DNA of 64,000 nt, taken from contig NZ_MDHN01000004.1 of NCBI RefSeq assembly GCF_001757105.1, forward strand, positions 62,001 to 126,000, read 5' to 3'. Shown in pieces: positions 26,596 to 35,821 of the stretch. A program made the translations under genes and the position numbers. The notes beneath the pieces were generated by a model. That model saw only the letters and a program-made list of their open reading frames with translations. It searched no databases and was not told where the DNA came from. Every line of letters starts with the position of its first letter. Position 1 is the first letter of the stretch. This DNA comes from Alteromonas confluentis. GTDB taxonomy: Bacteria; Pseudomonadota; Gammaproteobacteria; Enterobacterales; Alteromonadaceae.

Positions 26596-29266
26596 CCCCT
26601 ACCCGGCCGTTGAAACTGAAGCCGCTTCCGACGAACTGGAACGGCTTCGTTACGAAAACGAAAAGCTCACTAAGATCAATTCGGTATTAATGCGCCGTGT
26701 GGAAATGGGCTGGGGCAACCACAGTGATGCTTATCAAAGCTTTGAAGACGCGGCACTGCTGGCCGACAAGGTCAAAGAGCGTACCTACAAGCTTCAGCAA
26801 ACCCTGCACCGGCTTGAAGAATCAAACCAACAACTCGATCAGGCTCGCCACGAAGCGGAAATTAGCCGGGTATCGTCAGATCAAGACAGACAACGCCTCA
26901 CCGACGCCATCGAGAGTATTTCAGAATCGTTTGTGTTGTTCGACGCCGAACGCAAAATTGTCCTGGTAAACAGTCGTTGCCGTGAATTCTGGAACCGTTT
27001 CGGCATTAAGTTCGAAATGGGTGTCACAACTTTTCAGCAAATCACTGCCGCATCGCTGCCGTTAGTCGATCATAGCTGCAAAGTTCAACGCAAAGTCAGT
27101 GCCTTCCCGGAATCCATTACCCAGACGATTTTTAAATTGCGCGACGACACCTGGATTCAGATGTCGGAAAGGAAAACCGCTGAAAATGGCCTGGTGGTGG
27201 TGTATACCGATATCACCAACATTAAGAAAACCGAAGAGCTTCGCTATCAAACCGCCATGGCGGAACAAGCGCAGCTCTTGAAGTCTACCCTTGAAAACAT
27301 GACTGAGGGTGTGGCGCTCATTAACGAAAACAATGAGCTGGAAACCTGGAACCAGCAGTTTCTTGAGTTCGCCGGTTTGCAGGAAAGTGAAGTACGCCGA
27401 GGCGACAAGTATGATGACCTACTCGCCAACAGCGAATTACACGCCCTGCCCGCGTTACGATTATCTGAACAACTCAACGACGACGGCTTCTGCGAAACAG
27501 AAGTGACCATGCAAAATGGCTGTGTGTTATTGTTCAAGAGCCATCTGATCCCGTCTGGCGGCATGCTTAATACCTTTACAGATATTACCGAACGCAGTCA
27601 TCACCAGCGTGCATTACAGGAAAGTGAGCAGCGCATACGCTTAATTACCGACGCCATGCCCGCGCTTATTTCCTACGTGAATAAAGACATGTGCTACGAG
27701 TTCGTTAACCGCGAATTCGAAAAGTGGTATCACCGCTCGCGTTCAGAGATCATCAGTCAGCATCTACGCCACGTGTTGGGTGAGCAGGCCTTCAATAATC
27801 TGTTTATCTACATTGAGCGGGCGATGCTGGGGCAATCGGTGAACTTTGAAGTAGAAAGTACCATGGAGAATGGCAATAGCCGGATCTCCAATAAAACCTA
27901 CATTCCCCATTTCGACCACGACCGCAACGTGGTGGGCTTTTTTGCCCTTGAACAGGATGTCACCGAACAACGCAGAACAGCCCGGGCCCTTAAACATGCT
28001 TACGATTACATGGAGCAGCGGGTTAATCAGCGTACCAAGAAGATTTCTGAAATTAACGCTCAGTTGCGCAAAGAAATTGAGGACCGCCAGTTAGCGCAAA
28101 TCCACTTGCTGGAAGCCAAGCGCGAGGCCGACCACGCCAACGAATCGAAAAGTAAGTTCCTGGCCGCCACCAGTCACGATTTACTTCAACCTATGAACTC
28201 CGCACGCTTGTTTGTTAGTGCACTGGCCGAACAAAAGTTACAACCAGAAGCACTAAAGCTGACGAATTCATTAAGTTATTCATTGGAAAATCTCGAATCG
28301 CTAATTACCGCCCTGGTAGACATTTCTAAGCTGGAAGCAGGCCTTATCGAGCCCGTACTCGACGACTTTGCGGTTGAAGATTTGATGACAAATCTGGAAG
28401 CCGAATTCCGTCCTCAAGCAGAAGCTAAAGGGCTCAAATTCCGTTTCCGTAACTCGTCCAGAGTGGTAAATTCCGACGGCTATCTACTGGCCCGTATCCT
28501 ACGAAACCTGCTTTCCAATGCCATTCGCTACACCAATGAAGGCACCATTCTGCTGGGTGCGCGACGCAAAGCCCACGGCCTTGAAATTCAGGTCTGCGAC
28601 ACCGGTATCGGTATTCCGGGAGATAAACTCAGCGAGATATTTCAGGAATTCAACCGGGTAGAAGCGAAAAAACGACGTCACGATCAAGGCTTGGGTTTAG
28701 GTCTGGCCATTGTAGATAAACTCGCTACGGTGATGAATCACAAAATCGGCGTAGCATCAGTGGAGAACAAAGGTTCCCGCTTCACGGTAACCCTGCCCTT
28801 TGGTACTCAACGCAGTACAGCAGATTTACCCATTAAACCTACCGTTCAAGACCGGTTTAATAGTCACCTGGAAGGTGCAAACCTACTGATTATTGATAAC
28901 GACGAAGCCATTTGTCGTGGTATGGAAGAGTTACTCACCGGCTGGGGCATTGATGTGACCAGCGTACAAACACTGGAAGAACTGGCGCGAGATAACTGGC
29001 TAAAAGACTTACAACCCGACCTGATAGTTGCCGATTACCACCTCGACGATGGAGATACGGGCTTTGACGCACTGGAAATTGTAGAGCGAGAGTTAGGCAG
29101 CGATGTGCCTGTGATTATGATCACCGCCAACTACACCAACGAGCTTCGTCAGTCGGTGCGGGCCAAAGGCTATTCATTGCTGAACAAGCCGGTTAAGCCT
29201 CACAAAATGAAACTGGCGTTGAGTAACCTGATGTCGAAAAAGGCTGAACGCACAGCAGAAGGCTAG
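26561..29266 (+). CDS. PAS hybrid histidine kinase, ErcS-like
   Basis: 901 residues from GTG 26561 (AGGAT seven bases upstream). Order: N-terminal coiled coil (about 25-110), three PAS domains (about 115-460), a second coiled coil, HisKA with the unusual box SHDLLQPM, HATPase with DTGIGIP and GLGLGLAIV, and a receiver domain with VADYHLDDG. It has no membrane helix, so it is cytoplasmic. The SHDLLQP box is found in ErcS/ErcS' kinases that control ethanol oxidation in Pseudomonas. The receiver may relay phosphate to the LuxR-type regulator encoded convergently at 29287. Confidence 0.88.
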   Translation: MTNSSQNIPTHSPYPAVETEAASDELERLRYENEKLTKINSVLMRRVEMGWGNHSDAYQSFEDAALLADKVKERTYKLQQTLHRLEESNQQLDQARHEAEISRVSSDQDRQRLTDAIESISESFVLFDAERKIVLVNSRCREFWNRFGIKFEMGVTTFQQITAASLPLVDHSCKVQRKVSAFPESITQTIFKLRDDTWIQMSERKTAENGLVVVYTDITNIKKTEELRYQTAMAEQAQLLKSTLENMTEGVALINENNELETWNQQFLEFAGLQESEVRRGDKYDDLLANSELHALPALRLSEQLNDDGFCETEVTMQNGCVLLFKSHLIPSGGMLNTFTDITERSHHQRALQESEQRIRLITDAMPALISYVNKDMCYEFVNREFEKWYHRSRSEIISQHLRHVLGEQAFNNLFIYIERAMLGQSVNFEVESTMENGNSRISNKTYIPHFDHDRNVVGFFALEQDVTEQRRTARALKHAYDYMEQRVNQRTKKISEINAQLRKEIEDRQLAQIHLLEAKREADHANESKSKFLAATSHDLLQPMNSARLFVSALAEQKLQPEALKLTNSLSYSLENLESLITALVDISKLEAGLIEPVLDDFAVEDLMTNLEAEFRPQAEAKGLKFRFRNSSRVVNSDGYLLARILRNLLSNAIRYTNEGTILLGARRKAHGLEIQVCDTGIGIPGDKLSEIFQEFNRVEAKKRRHDQGLGLGLAIVDKLATVMNHKIGVASVENKGSRFTVTLPFGTQRSTADLPIKPTVQDRFNSHLEGANLLIIDNDEAICRGMEELLTGWGIDVTSVQTLEELARDNWLKDLQPDLIVADYHLDDGDTGFDALEIVERELGSDVPVIMITANYTNELRQSVRAKGYSLLNKPVKPHKMKLALSNLMSKKAERTAEG

Positions 29267-29267
29267 A

Positions 29268-29288
29268 GGGGCGTTTATTAGCCCCTTT
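29268..29288. terminator. Shared terminator of convergent kinase and regulator genes
   Basis: GGGGC, eight-base loop, GCCCC, then TTT, lying between two converging stop codons 20 bases apart. It probably acts in both directions, weakly. Confidence 0.55.
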
Positions 29289-29952
29289 AGCGCACCAAAT
29301 AATGATTAAAGTCGATGCTGGCGGCACACAGGGCCGCCTGAATGCGGTTGTGCACGTTAAGTTTGTTGAGAATGGCCGATACGTGCGCCTTCACCGTGGT
29401 TTCGGCAATGTTGAGTTCGTACGCAATCTGTTTATTCGACTTACCCTTAGCAATACATTCAAATACCAGTAGCTGACGGCGGGTTAACGCTGCAATCAGT
29501 TTAGGATCGATTTGCTGTGAATTGCTGTCGTCCTTCGGCTTGCTGCTACCACCTTTGCGAATAATATCTGGCGGCAAATAAACCTGACCCGAGAGCACCT
29601 GCTCTAACGCTGCTACAATCTGCTCGCAGCTGGACGATTTAGTAATAAAGCCTACTGCACCATAGGTGAACGCCTGCAATACCACGTTTTTATCTTCTTC
29701 AGCAGAGACGATCACAATGGGAATTTCCGGAAACTGATTTCGGAATCGAACAATACCGTTTAATCCGTCCATGCCAGGCATGTTTAAATCGAGCAAAACC
29801 AGATCAATGTCTGGATTTTCTTCTGCGACCTCAATGGCAGCATCGAGATCAGTACAGGTAACAGTTTTTGTATCAGCGATATTGCGCTCTACGAAATCTG
29901 TAATGGCATAACGAAAAAGTGGATGATCGTCTGCAACCAGGATCTCTACCAT
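29287..29952 (-). CDS. LuxR/NarL-type response regulator, ErbR/AgmR-like
   Basis: 221 residues. The receiver domain has VADDHPLF and the phospho-acceptor LLDLNMPGMDG, and the C-terminal helix-turn-helix is LTRRQLLVFECIAKGKSNKQIA onward. It fits the AgmR/ErbR group that activates quinoprotein alcohol dehydrogenase genes. Its place beside the hybrid kinase and the exporter genes supports this. Its target site is not known, but see the CCWWAGTA motif in the findings. Confidence 0.87.
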   Translation of the reverse strand: MVEILVADDHPLFRYAITDFVERNIADTKTVTCTDLDAAIEVAEENPDIDLVLLDLNMPGMDGLNGIVRFRNQFPEIPIVIVSAEEDKNVVLQAFTYGAVGFITKSSSCEQIVAALEQVLSGQVYLPPDIIRKGGSSKPKDDSNSQQIDPKLIAALTRRQLLVFECIAKGKSNKQIAYELNIAETTVKAHVSAILNKLNVHNRIQAALCAASIDFNHYLVR

Positions 29953-30024
29953 AATTGTAAACCTTTTGTTAATTCTAAACGAATAGTAGTCAATTCAGCA
30001 TAGCGCTGTCGAGCATTAAGCTGT

Positions 30025-30822
30025 CTACTTGCTTGGTTTTTTCTTTTGTTGCATACCACGCTTCGGATCGTACCCCCAAATTGCCACGCCGCAGAATACG
30101 ACTGTGGTAACAAGAGTGACCCATGTTGCCGTAGGATTCCAGCTTTCATATAAAGCAAATCGTATTAATTCAACGCCATGGGTAAAGGGATTGTACGCTG
30201 ACACCCAATAAAGCCACTCGTTCGACTCTTTAAGTTTCCACAACGGATAAAGCGCTGAGGAAAGAAAGAACATGGGAAAGACAACAAAATTCATTACCCC
30301 GGCGAAGTTTTCTAACTGCTTGATAAACGACGACAACAACAAGCCGAGAGCGCCCAGCATTAAGGCTGTTATCAGCAGAGCCGGAGCAGCATATACATAG
30401 CCCATCAGCGGCACTTCAATGCCCAACAGCCAGGCTATCAGGAAAAAAGCGTATGCTTGCAACAACGATATAATCGCCCCTGCCACCAGTTTCGACACCA
30501 ACAAAAACGGCCTTGGCAACGGACTGGTAAGCAATATTTTCATACTTCCCATTTCCCGGTCGTACACCATGGACAAGGAACTTTGCATGCCGTTGAACAG
30601 CAAGATAATGCCTGCTAAACCCGGCATGATATATACATCATAGGTGATATACGTGTCGTAAGGCGGAATAATTGCAATACCCAGCGCAGCCCGGAATCCG
30701 GCGGCGAACACCACCAGCCATAATAAGGGTCGCACTAGTGCACTAACCAGTCTGGCTTTTTGATGCCAGAAACGCCACATTTCTCGAATTACAATGCCTT
30801 TGAAAGCAACCCAGTACTTCAT
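30025..30822 (-). CDS. ABC-2 type permease of the quinoprotein-linked (PedC-like) transporter
   Basis: 265 residues with six membrane helices and the ABC-2 signature region (MVYDREMGSMKILLTSPLPR). This exporter-type permease belongs to the set linked with PQQ alcohol dehydrogenases, named PedC in Pseudomonas putida. Its start overlaps the ATPase stop by four bases. What it exports is not known. Confidence 0.87.
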   Translation of the reverse strand: MKYWVAFKGIVIREMWRFWHQKARLVSALVRPLLWLVVFAAGFRAALGIAIIPPYDTYITYDVYIMPGLAGIILLFNGMQSSLSMVYDREMGSMKILLTSPLPRPFLLVSKLVAGAIISLLQAYAFFLIAWLLGIEVPLMGYVYAAPALLITALMLGALGLLLSSFIKQLENFAGVMNFVVFPMFFLSSALYPLWKLKESNEWLYWVSAYNPFTHGVELIRFALYESWNPTATWVTLVTTVVFCGVAIWGYDPKRGMQQKKKPSK

Positions 30823-31556
30823 GCTGCCTCCCCGGAAGTGGTGAGGTTGCGGTACAGTGATTTCACGCCACCCACCTGCTCATCATCCAGCGCTTGCTGA
30901 CAGGGTTTGTCGAGCAGAATTTTGCCCTGATGTAACAGAATAAGGTGGTCTTCAGGCAACACTTCATCTACCAGGTGGGTCGACGACAACACAGTAATGC
31001 CCCGTGATTCACACAAGCCACGAATATGCTGATTGATGCTGTCGCGGGTTGGCATATCCAGTCCCACACTGGCTTCATCGAGAAGCAGAATAGCCGGGTC
31101 ATGCAACAATGCACGGGCTATTTCTACCCTGCGACGATGGCCGCCGTTTAACGAACGTACAGAATCTTTTTTGCGGTCGATAAGTTCAAAGCGAGCAAGT
31201 TCACGCTCGATAGCCGCTTTGCTCGCTTTTGACGACATGCCGTGAAGACTGGCGTGGTACTCCAGATTTTGCTGAACGGTTAAGTCTAGATCCAGCGTGC
31301 TTTGCTGAAACACAATGCCCAGGGCTGCCAACGCTTTTCGTGGTGCCTTTAAGGTGCTGTGACCAGCCACGTCAATGGCGCCGTCACGGGTTTGCAGCAG
31401 CTGGCACAACAGATTAAACAGCGTGCTTTTGCCCGCGCCATTTGGCCCTAGCAAGGCGTAAAACTGCCCCTGCTCTAGTTGCAGGTTAACGTTATCCAAC
31501 ACCCACTTTTGCTGGTAACGATAACGCAGCGAATCGACGTTCAGCGCCAGACTCAC
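30819..31556 (-). CDS. ABC exporter ATP-binding protein of the same system
   Basis: 245 residues from GTG 31556, which overlaps the stop of the beta-propeller gene (GTGA). Walker A GPNGAGKST, Walker B ILLLDEASVGLD and STHL switch are present. The signature loop reads LNGGHRRRVEIARA rather than the usual LSGGQ, with Asn-Gly at its start. It energises the PedC-like permease. Confidence 0.88.
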   Translation of the reverse strand: MSLALNVDSLRYRYQQKWVLDNVNLQLEQGQFYALLGPNGAGKSTLFNLLCQLLQTRDGAIDVAGHSTLKAPRKALAALGIVFQQSTLDLDLTVQQNLEYHASLHGMSSKASKAAIERELARFELIDRKKDSVRSLNGGHRRRVEIARALLHDPAILLLDEASVGLDMPTRDSINQHIRGLCESRGITVLSSTHLVDEVLPEDHLILLHQGKILLDKPCQQALDDEQVGGVKSLYRNLTTSGEAA

Positions 31557-32509
31557 GGCTTCACCGCCACACCCCAAGGGTAACGACCCACTTTCAGGGT
31601 TTTAATTACCTTCAGGTCGTCCGTATCAATAACCGAGACGTCTCCACTCACGCCATTGGTCGTCAGTAGTAATTTCTGATCGTTGGCGAATTCAAGCATC
31701 CACACTCTGCGACCGACTAACAGGTAGTCCAGTACTTCGTAGGTTTTCGCATCAACTACAGCAACATGATTTGCCGGGCCCAGCGCCACAAACGCATATT
31801 TGCCGTTATTGGTGAGTTTTACGCCTACAGGCTGAATCTTGTCTCTGTGCACGCCGGGAATTTTAAAATTAATGGTATGTGTGATGGCTTTGCTGGCCAC
31901 ATCAACAATGGAGACAGTGCCGCCAATCTCAGAAGATGACCATACGGTTTTGCCATCTTTGGTAAATTCCACATGACGGGGGCGCTGATCCACCAATGTA
32001 TTGTCGACAAGTTCCTGGGTGCTGGCGTCAATCCAATGCAGCATGTTGGTGGTTTCAGAGGTATTAATCACCCACTTTCCATCCGGACTGGCTGCCATGC
32101 CCTCAGGCTCTACGCCCACGTCGATTTGTGCCACCACATCCCGCTTTTCAGTATCGACCACCGTAACAACGGCATCATCTTCGTTAGCTATGTACAGGTG
32201 GTGATTGTTAGGATGCAGCGCAAACTGTTCAGGGTCTTCGCCGGAAGGCAGGTTATGGATAATTTTATTGGTTGCCACATCCAGTACCTGCACCGCATCG
32301 GAATCACTGGCGCAAATGTACAAATATTTGTAGTCATGACTGAAAATAATGCCCCGGGGGCGCATGCCGACGTCAATGGTTTGCAATACCTCTAGGGCGT
32401 CGGTATCAATTAGGGTCAGAGTGTCATCTTTTTCATTCGAGACGTAGGCAATATCTGCCATCGCCGGGCTCGCAGCCATCATCATTGCAGGTAAAATCCA
32501 AGACTTCAT
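31553..32509 (-). CDS. Quinoprotein-associated YVTN beta-propeller protein
   Basis: 318 residues with a signal peptide (ending AMA) and about seven repeats of the YVTN kind (IAYVSNEKDDTLTLIDTD; LYIANEDDAVVTVVDTE). This matches the periplasmic beta-propeller found with PQQ-dependent catabolism loci. Its role is unknown; it may bind a substrate or help the exporter. Three bases separate it from the gene upstream. Confidence 0.87.
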   Translation of the reverse strand: MKSWILPAMMMAASPAMADIAYVSNEKDDTLTLIDTDALEVLQTIDVGMRPRGIIFSHDYKYLYICASDSDAVQVLDVATNKIIHNLPSGEDPEQFALHPNNHHLYIANEDDAVVTVVDTEKRDVVAQIDVGVEPEGMAASPDGKWVINTSETTNMLHWIDASTQELVDNTLVDQRPRHVEFTKDGKTVWSSSEIGGTVSIVDVASKAITHTINFKIPGVHRDKIQPVGVKLTNNGKYAFVALGPANHVAVVDAKTYEVLDYLLVGRRVWMLEFANDQKLLLTTNGVSGDVSVIDTDDLKVIKTLKVGRYPWGVAVKP

Positions 32510-32512
32510 TAT

Positions 32513-33760
32513 TTACTCCTGTGCCATTGAGCAGCGCACTTCAGGTTTGTCATACCCCAGCGTATCCAGGTCGGTATTCGGATGCAGGAAACCCTGCTGA
32601 GGCGACTGGGAAACCAGAGATTCAGGTTGAACAAGTGGAATGGGTTGTCGTAGCTGGCCGTTCCAGTTTCGGAAGGTAAGCTTACGCCCTTTGAATGCCG
32701 CCAAATCGAACTTATCACTCATAAGATACTGATAAAGCGTAGCAGAATTCGCTGATTTGGTGCGAGTGACGGCTTCAGAAACCGCTCGTACGGCCAACCA
32801 GGCATTGTAGTCGTCTTCATTCATCGGACGACCATTGGTATCAAAAAAGCGGTTTTGCAACTGCAGTGCTCCCCACTGTTCAATACTGCGATGCCAGCTA
32901 GCGGCCTTCATTCCGTGCGTACCGGCTACAGGGCGCGGCAGGTAAGTGTTGTAAGGAAGATAAAAGCCGAACAGGTTATCGGCATCAGCCACCAGCACCA
33001 CGTCGTAATCTTCACCCTGTGTCAGTGCAGGCACTTCCTGCTGAGAGGTACGGCGTAGGTCCGTATCGAAGGTCCAGGTTCTGCGACCGGTAATTTCGGT
33101 GCCGAAACGCTTTGAACTTCTTACATAAGCGTTAGCCATGGCTTTATCTGCCTCGCTGCTACCTTCTACGATAAACCATTCACGCCACCGTCTCGCCATT
33201 AAAAACTGTCCCAGTGCATCGCCTAGCATGGCGTAGCTCGGGGCTGTGTGTACCAGCCCAGCCTGACATTGGGTAACCCGCCAACGATCTGACTTGTTTG
33301 TGGCGTTGATAAATAACCGGTTGCTAGCTTCAGGCAGTGCCAGTATTGCTGACATCACCTTATCCGACACATCAAGGATAACGGGCCCGGGGTTCGTGGC
33401 AAGCCAGCTATTTAACGCTTCGATAAGCTCGTCAGAATCCGCCCCATCAATCACTTGAAGGGCGTAATGCTGATTTAAAAATTTCCCAGTGGTGTTGCTA
33501 TCGACAATGCCCAGCTCTGCTCCCGCAACGCCGTTATTTTCAGGGGTTTTAAACAACGCTAGCGATGGCGAAGGTTTACTGGAGCTTTGCATAACGTACG
33601 CTATATTTATGGTCAGTTCATTGGCGTGAACAGGCGATAAACAAAGCATAAGCAATGGCAGGGAAAGGAACAGACGCGACCGTTTACAGCAATGTTTCGC
33701 TGCACGTAAACATAGGGTCTTGGCAAGTTTCGCTATTATTTTTTTATATAGGGCGGTCAT
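32513..33760 (-). CDS. Quinoprotein-system ABC substrate-binding protein
   Basis: 415 residues. A long basic leader is followed by a hydrophobic signal segment ending VHANE, then a type 1 periplasmic fold like branched-chain amino acid binding proteins (ELTINIAYVMQSSSKPS). It is the binding-protein member of the PQQ-associated ABC set and starts the leftward four-gene operon. AAGGAGGGTCGGA before the ATG is a strong ribosome site. A binding protein coupled to an export-type permease is puzzling. Confidence 0.85.
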   Translation of the reverse strand: MTALYKKIIAKLAKTLCLRAAKHCCKRSRLFLSLPLLMLCLSPVHANELTINIAYVMQSSSKPSPSLALFKTPENNGVAGAELGIVDSNTTGKFLNQHYALQVIDGADSDELIEALNSWLATNPGPVILDVSDKVMSAILALPEASNRLFINATNKSDRWRVTQCQAGLVHTAPSYAMLGDALGQFLMARRWREWFIVEGSSEADKAMANAYVRSSKRFGTEITGRRTWTFDTDLRRTSQQEVPALTQGEDYDVVLVADADNLFGFYLPYNTYLPRPVAGTHGMKAASWHRSIEQWGALQLQNRFFDTNGRPMNEDDYNAWLAVRAVSEAVTRTKSANSATLYQYLMSDKFDLAAFKGRKLTFRNWNGQLRQPIPLVQPESLVSQSPQQGFLHPNTDLDTLGYDKPEVRCSMAQE

Positions 33761-33991
33761 TCCGACCCTCCTTTTCGCGAAGGTGAACTAAATACTAGTT
33801 GATGCCCCCGCCATAATGAATGAGCTTAAAGGATGAAAGGTTTACTACCTTAGTACAATTGGAGGAAAAGCGCTTATATCCTAATTTGTAAAAGGTGTCT
33901 GGTTGTGTCGCAAATACAACAAAACCAACTGAAGTTGTCCGCCAACTCTAACCAGCATTGACACTATCTGACAACTTTTGGAGATGTACAC
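33761..33991. promoter_or_regulatory. Divergent promoter region of the ABC operon and cytochrome c550
   Basis: This 230-base region lies between two divergent operons. It contains TACTACCTTAGTA (33843-33855), a five-base-arm inverted repeat that includes CCTTAGTA, also found in reverse upstream of the PQQ alcohol dehydrogenase. It is a candidate site for the LuxR-type regulator. Confidence 0.45.
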
Positions 33992-34438
33992 ATGAAAACT
34001 TTTTCTACCATCATGCGTAGCACGCTTGCAGCAGTGATTGCGCTGTCTTCCGCGCAGGCATTTGCTCACGGCGACGTTACCCCTCAGGCTGTCGATACCA
34101 GTGCGTTACCACAATTAGGTGAAGAATGGAAAACAACGAACCCGTTCACCGGCAATGAAACTGCCATCAAAATTGGTGACTCAGCTTACAACCAGAACTG
34201 TGCACGTTGTCACGGTCTGGAAGTTATCTCTGGTGGTATCACGCCTGATTTGCGTAAACTTAATGACGAAAACGAATTTTTCAGCCAGGAAGAAGCTGAT
34301 GAGTGGTTCCTGATGCGTATCCGTAACGGTGCAGTAATCGACGGTCGCGTTTATATGCCTCCGTTTGAAGGCATTCTGAGCCAAGAAGCGATGTGGGCGA
34401 TTAAATCTTACATCGAGACTCGCGGTACGCCTGAGTAA
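33992..34438 (+). CDS. Cytochrome c550, PedF type
   Basis: 148 residues with a signal peptide (ending AFAHG), one haem c motif CARCH and a probable axial methionine in VYMPPFEG. It matches the cytochrome c550 linked with quinoprotein ethanol dehydrogenases, which takes electrons from the PQQ enzyme in the periplasm. It is the first gene of a rightward pair with the binding protein at 34444. TTTTGGAGATGTACAC holds the ribosome site. Confidence 0.92.
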   Translation: MKTFSTIMRSTLAAVIALSSAQAFAHGDVTPQAVDTSALPQLGEEWKTTNPFTGNETAIKIGDSAYNQNCARCHGLEVISGGITPDLRKLNDENEFFSQEEADEWFLMRIRNGAVIDGRVYMPPFEGILSQEAMWAIKSYIETRGTPE

Positions 34439-34443
34439 CGACC

Positions 34444-35328
34444 ATGGCTCGCTTATTACGTTGCTGGATAACGGGCCTGGCGCTGACTGCTTTTATAGCA
34501 GCCAGCGCTTTTTCAGTTCAGGCCAAAAGCTATGACGACATCATCGATGCTGGCGTCATCACCATCGCGGTGTACAATAATTTCCCTCCCTATTCCTACC
34601 TGGAAAATGACAAACCGACGGGTATCGACATTGACGTGGGCAATGCCATTGCCAAAGGTTTGGGCGTAAAAGCCGAGTTCATGTGGATCAATGCCGACGA
34701 GAACCTTGAAGACGACCTGCGTCAGGCCGTGTGGAAAGGCCATATCATCACTCGTCAGAAAGCCGATTTAATGTTGCGTGTCCCTTACGACCGCAAGTTT
34801 AGCTATGGCATTGATGGCTACGGTTTACCCCGCAATGAAATGGTGGCTATGTTTGGTCCCTACCACCGTGAGAAATGGGCGCTGCTCAAAAACACAGAAA
34901 AGACCAACGGCATCGATACGCTGGCGATTTTTCAGTATGAAAAAATTGCGGTAGAAATCGACTCGTTGCCCGACACCTTTCTGGGTTCGACCATTGGCGG
35001 CCGTTTGCGCAAGAACATGGTGCATACAACCACCACCTTCGATGGCGTTGATTTGTTCAAGAAGGGTGAAGTCGCCGCAGTCGCTGGCATGCAGTCTCAG
35101 TTGGAGTGGGCACAACCTGCCTCCGAACAATACACCATCAATGCTACCGGCTTAGCTGCCATGAGCATAAAGGCCTGGGATATCGGCATGGCAGTCAAAA
35201 CGGATTACCGACAACTTGCCTATGCCATTGAAGGCATCACCGAGCCGATGATCAAAGACGGTCGCATGCAAAGTATCTTTGAAAAGTACGGCGTCACCTA
35301 CACTATTCCTGGCCTTTATGCCGAATAA
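34444..35328 (+). CDS. Quinoprotein-associated periplasmic solute-binding protein (MxaJ/XoxJ-like)
   Basis: 294 residues. A signal peptide ends near VQAK, and a SBP_bac_3-type fold follows (GVITIAVYNNFPPYSYLENDKPTG). It begins five bases after the cytochrome gene. Proteins of this class (XoxJ, MxaJ) are thought to help assemble or activate PQQ methanol and ethanol dehydrogenases rather than to feed a transporter; no matching permease adjoins. Confidence 0.87.
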   Translation: MARLLRCWITGLALTAFIAASAFSVQAKSYDDIIDAGVITIAVYNNFPPYSYLENDKPTGIDIDVGNAIAKGLGVKAEFMWINADENLEDDLRQAVWKGHIITRQKADLMLRVPYDRKFSYGIDGYGLPRNEMVAMFGPYHREKWALLKNTEKTNGIDTLAIFQYEKIAVEIDSLPDTFLGSTIGGRLRKNMVHTTTTFDGVDLFKKGEVAAVAGMQSQLEWAQPASEQYTINATGLAAMSIKAWDIGMAVKTDYRQLAYAIEGITEPMIKDGRMQSIFEKYGVTYTIPGLYAE

Positions 35329-35355
35329 CCGGTGACACCCCATTCAATACTACGG

Positions 35356-35382
35356 AGCCCGGTTTTCATATCGGGCTTTTTT
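35356..35382 (+). terminator. Terminator of the cytochrome/binding-protein operon
   Basis: AGCCCG, ten-base loop, CGGGCT, then TTTTTT. Confidence 0.88.
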
Positions 35383-35821
35383 CCCCTATCAACGCCTAAA
35401 TCTTCAGCATTACAGTCTTTTTTCAGCATCATTTTTGCGCCACTTTTCACATTCATAGCGTTTATATAAAACACAAAAAAACGTAACACTATCAATGCAA
35501 AGCAGAGAGAAGACAGCTATTCGGATTCGACTTATCGAAGCAAAAAAGCAGGTAGTACTACTAAGGGACTAAAAATGATAATCCAAGGTTTAATGGTTGT
35601 TAAAAAAACATTAGCTAATACTGATGCTGTCGTCATCCGAAGATAGTCTATGCTTAGTGACTGTTGCCCAACTAATAACGCGCCGGAAGACGGATTGAAC
35701 TATAACGCTAGGCAACCTGGAAAAACCTCTCCCAACCTTTAACGAGGTTTTAGAAAGGCGCGCCGGTTGCGCAAAAAGGTGGAATAACCACCTCAAGCAC
35801 CTGTTGAACTACTGGAGAAAC
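35383..35821 (+). promoter_or_regulatory. Long leader of the PQQ alcohol dehydrogenase
   Basis: About 440 bases without a gene. GGTAGTACTACTAAGG (35551-35566) includes a TAGTACTA palindrome and the reverse of CCTTAGTA. The last stretch (35690-35790) is GC-richer and could form part of a structured 5' leader. I cannot fix the promoter. Confidence 0.45.
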
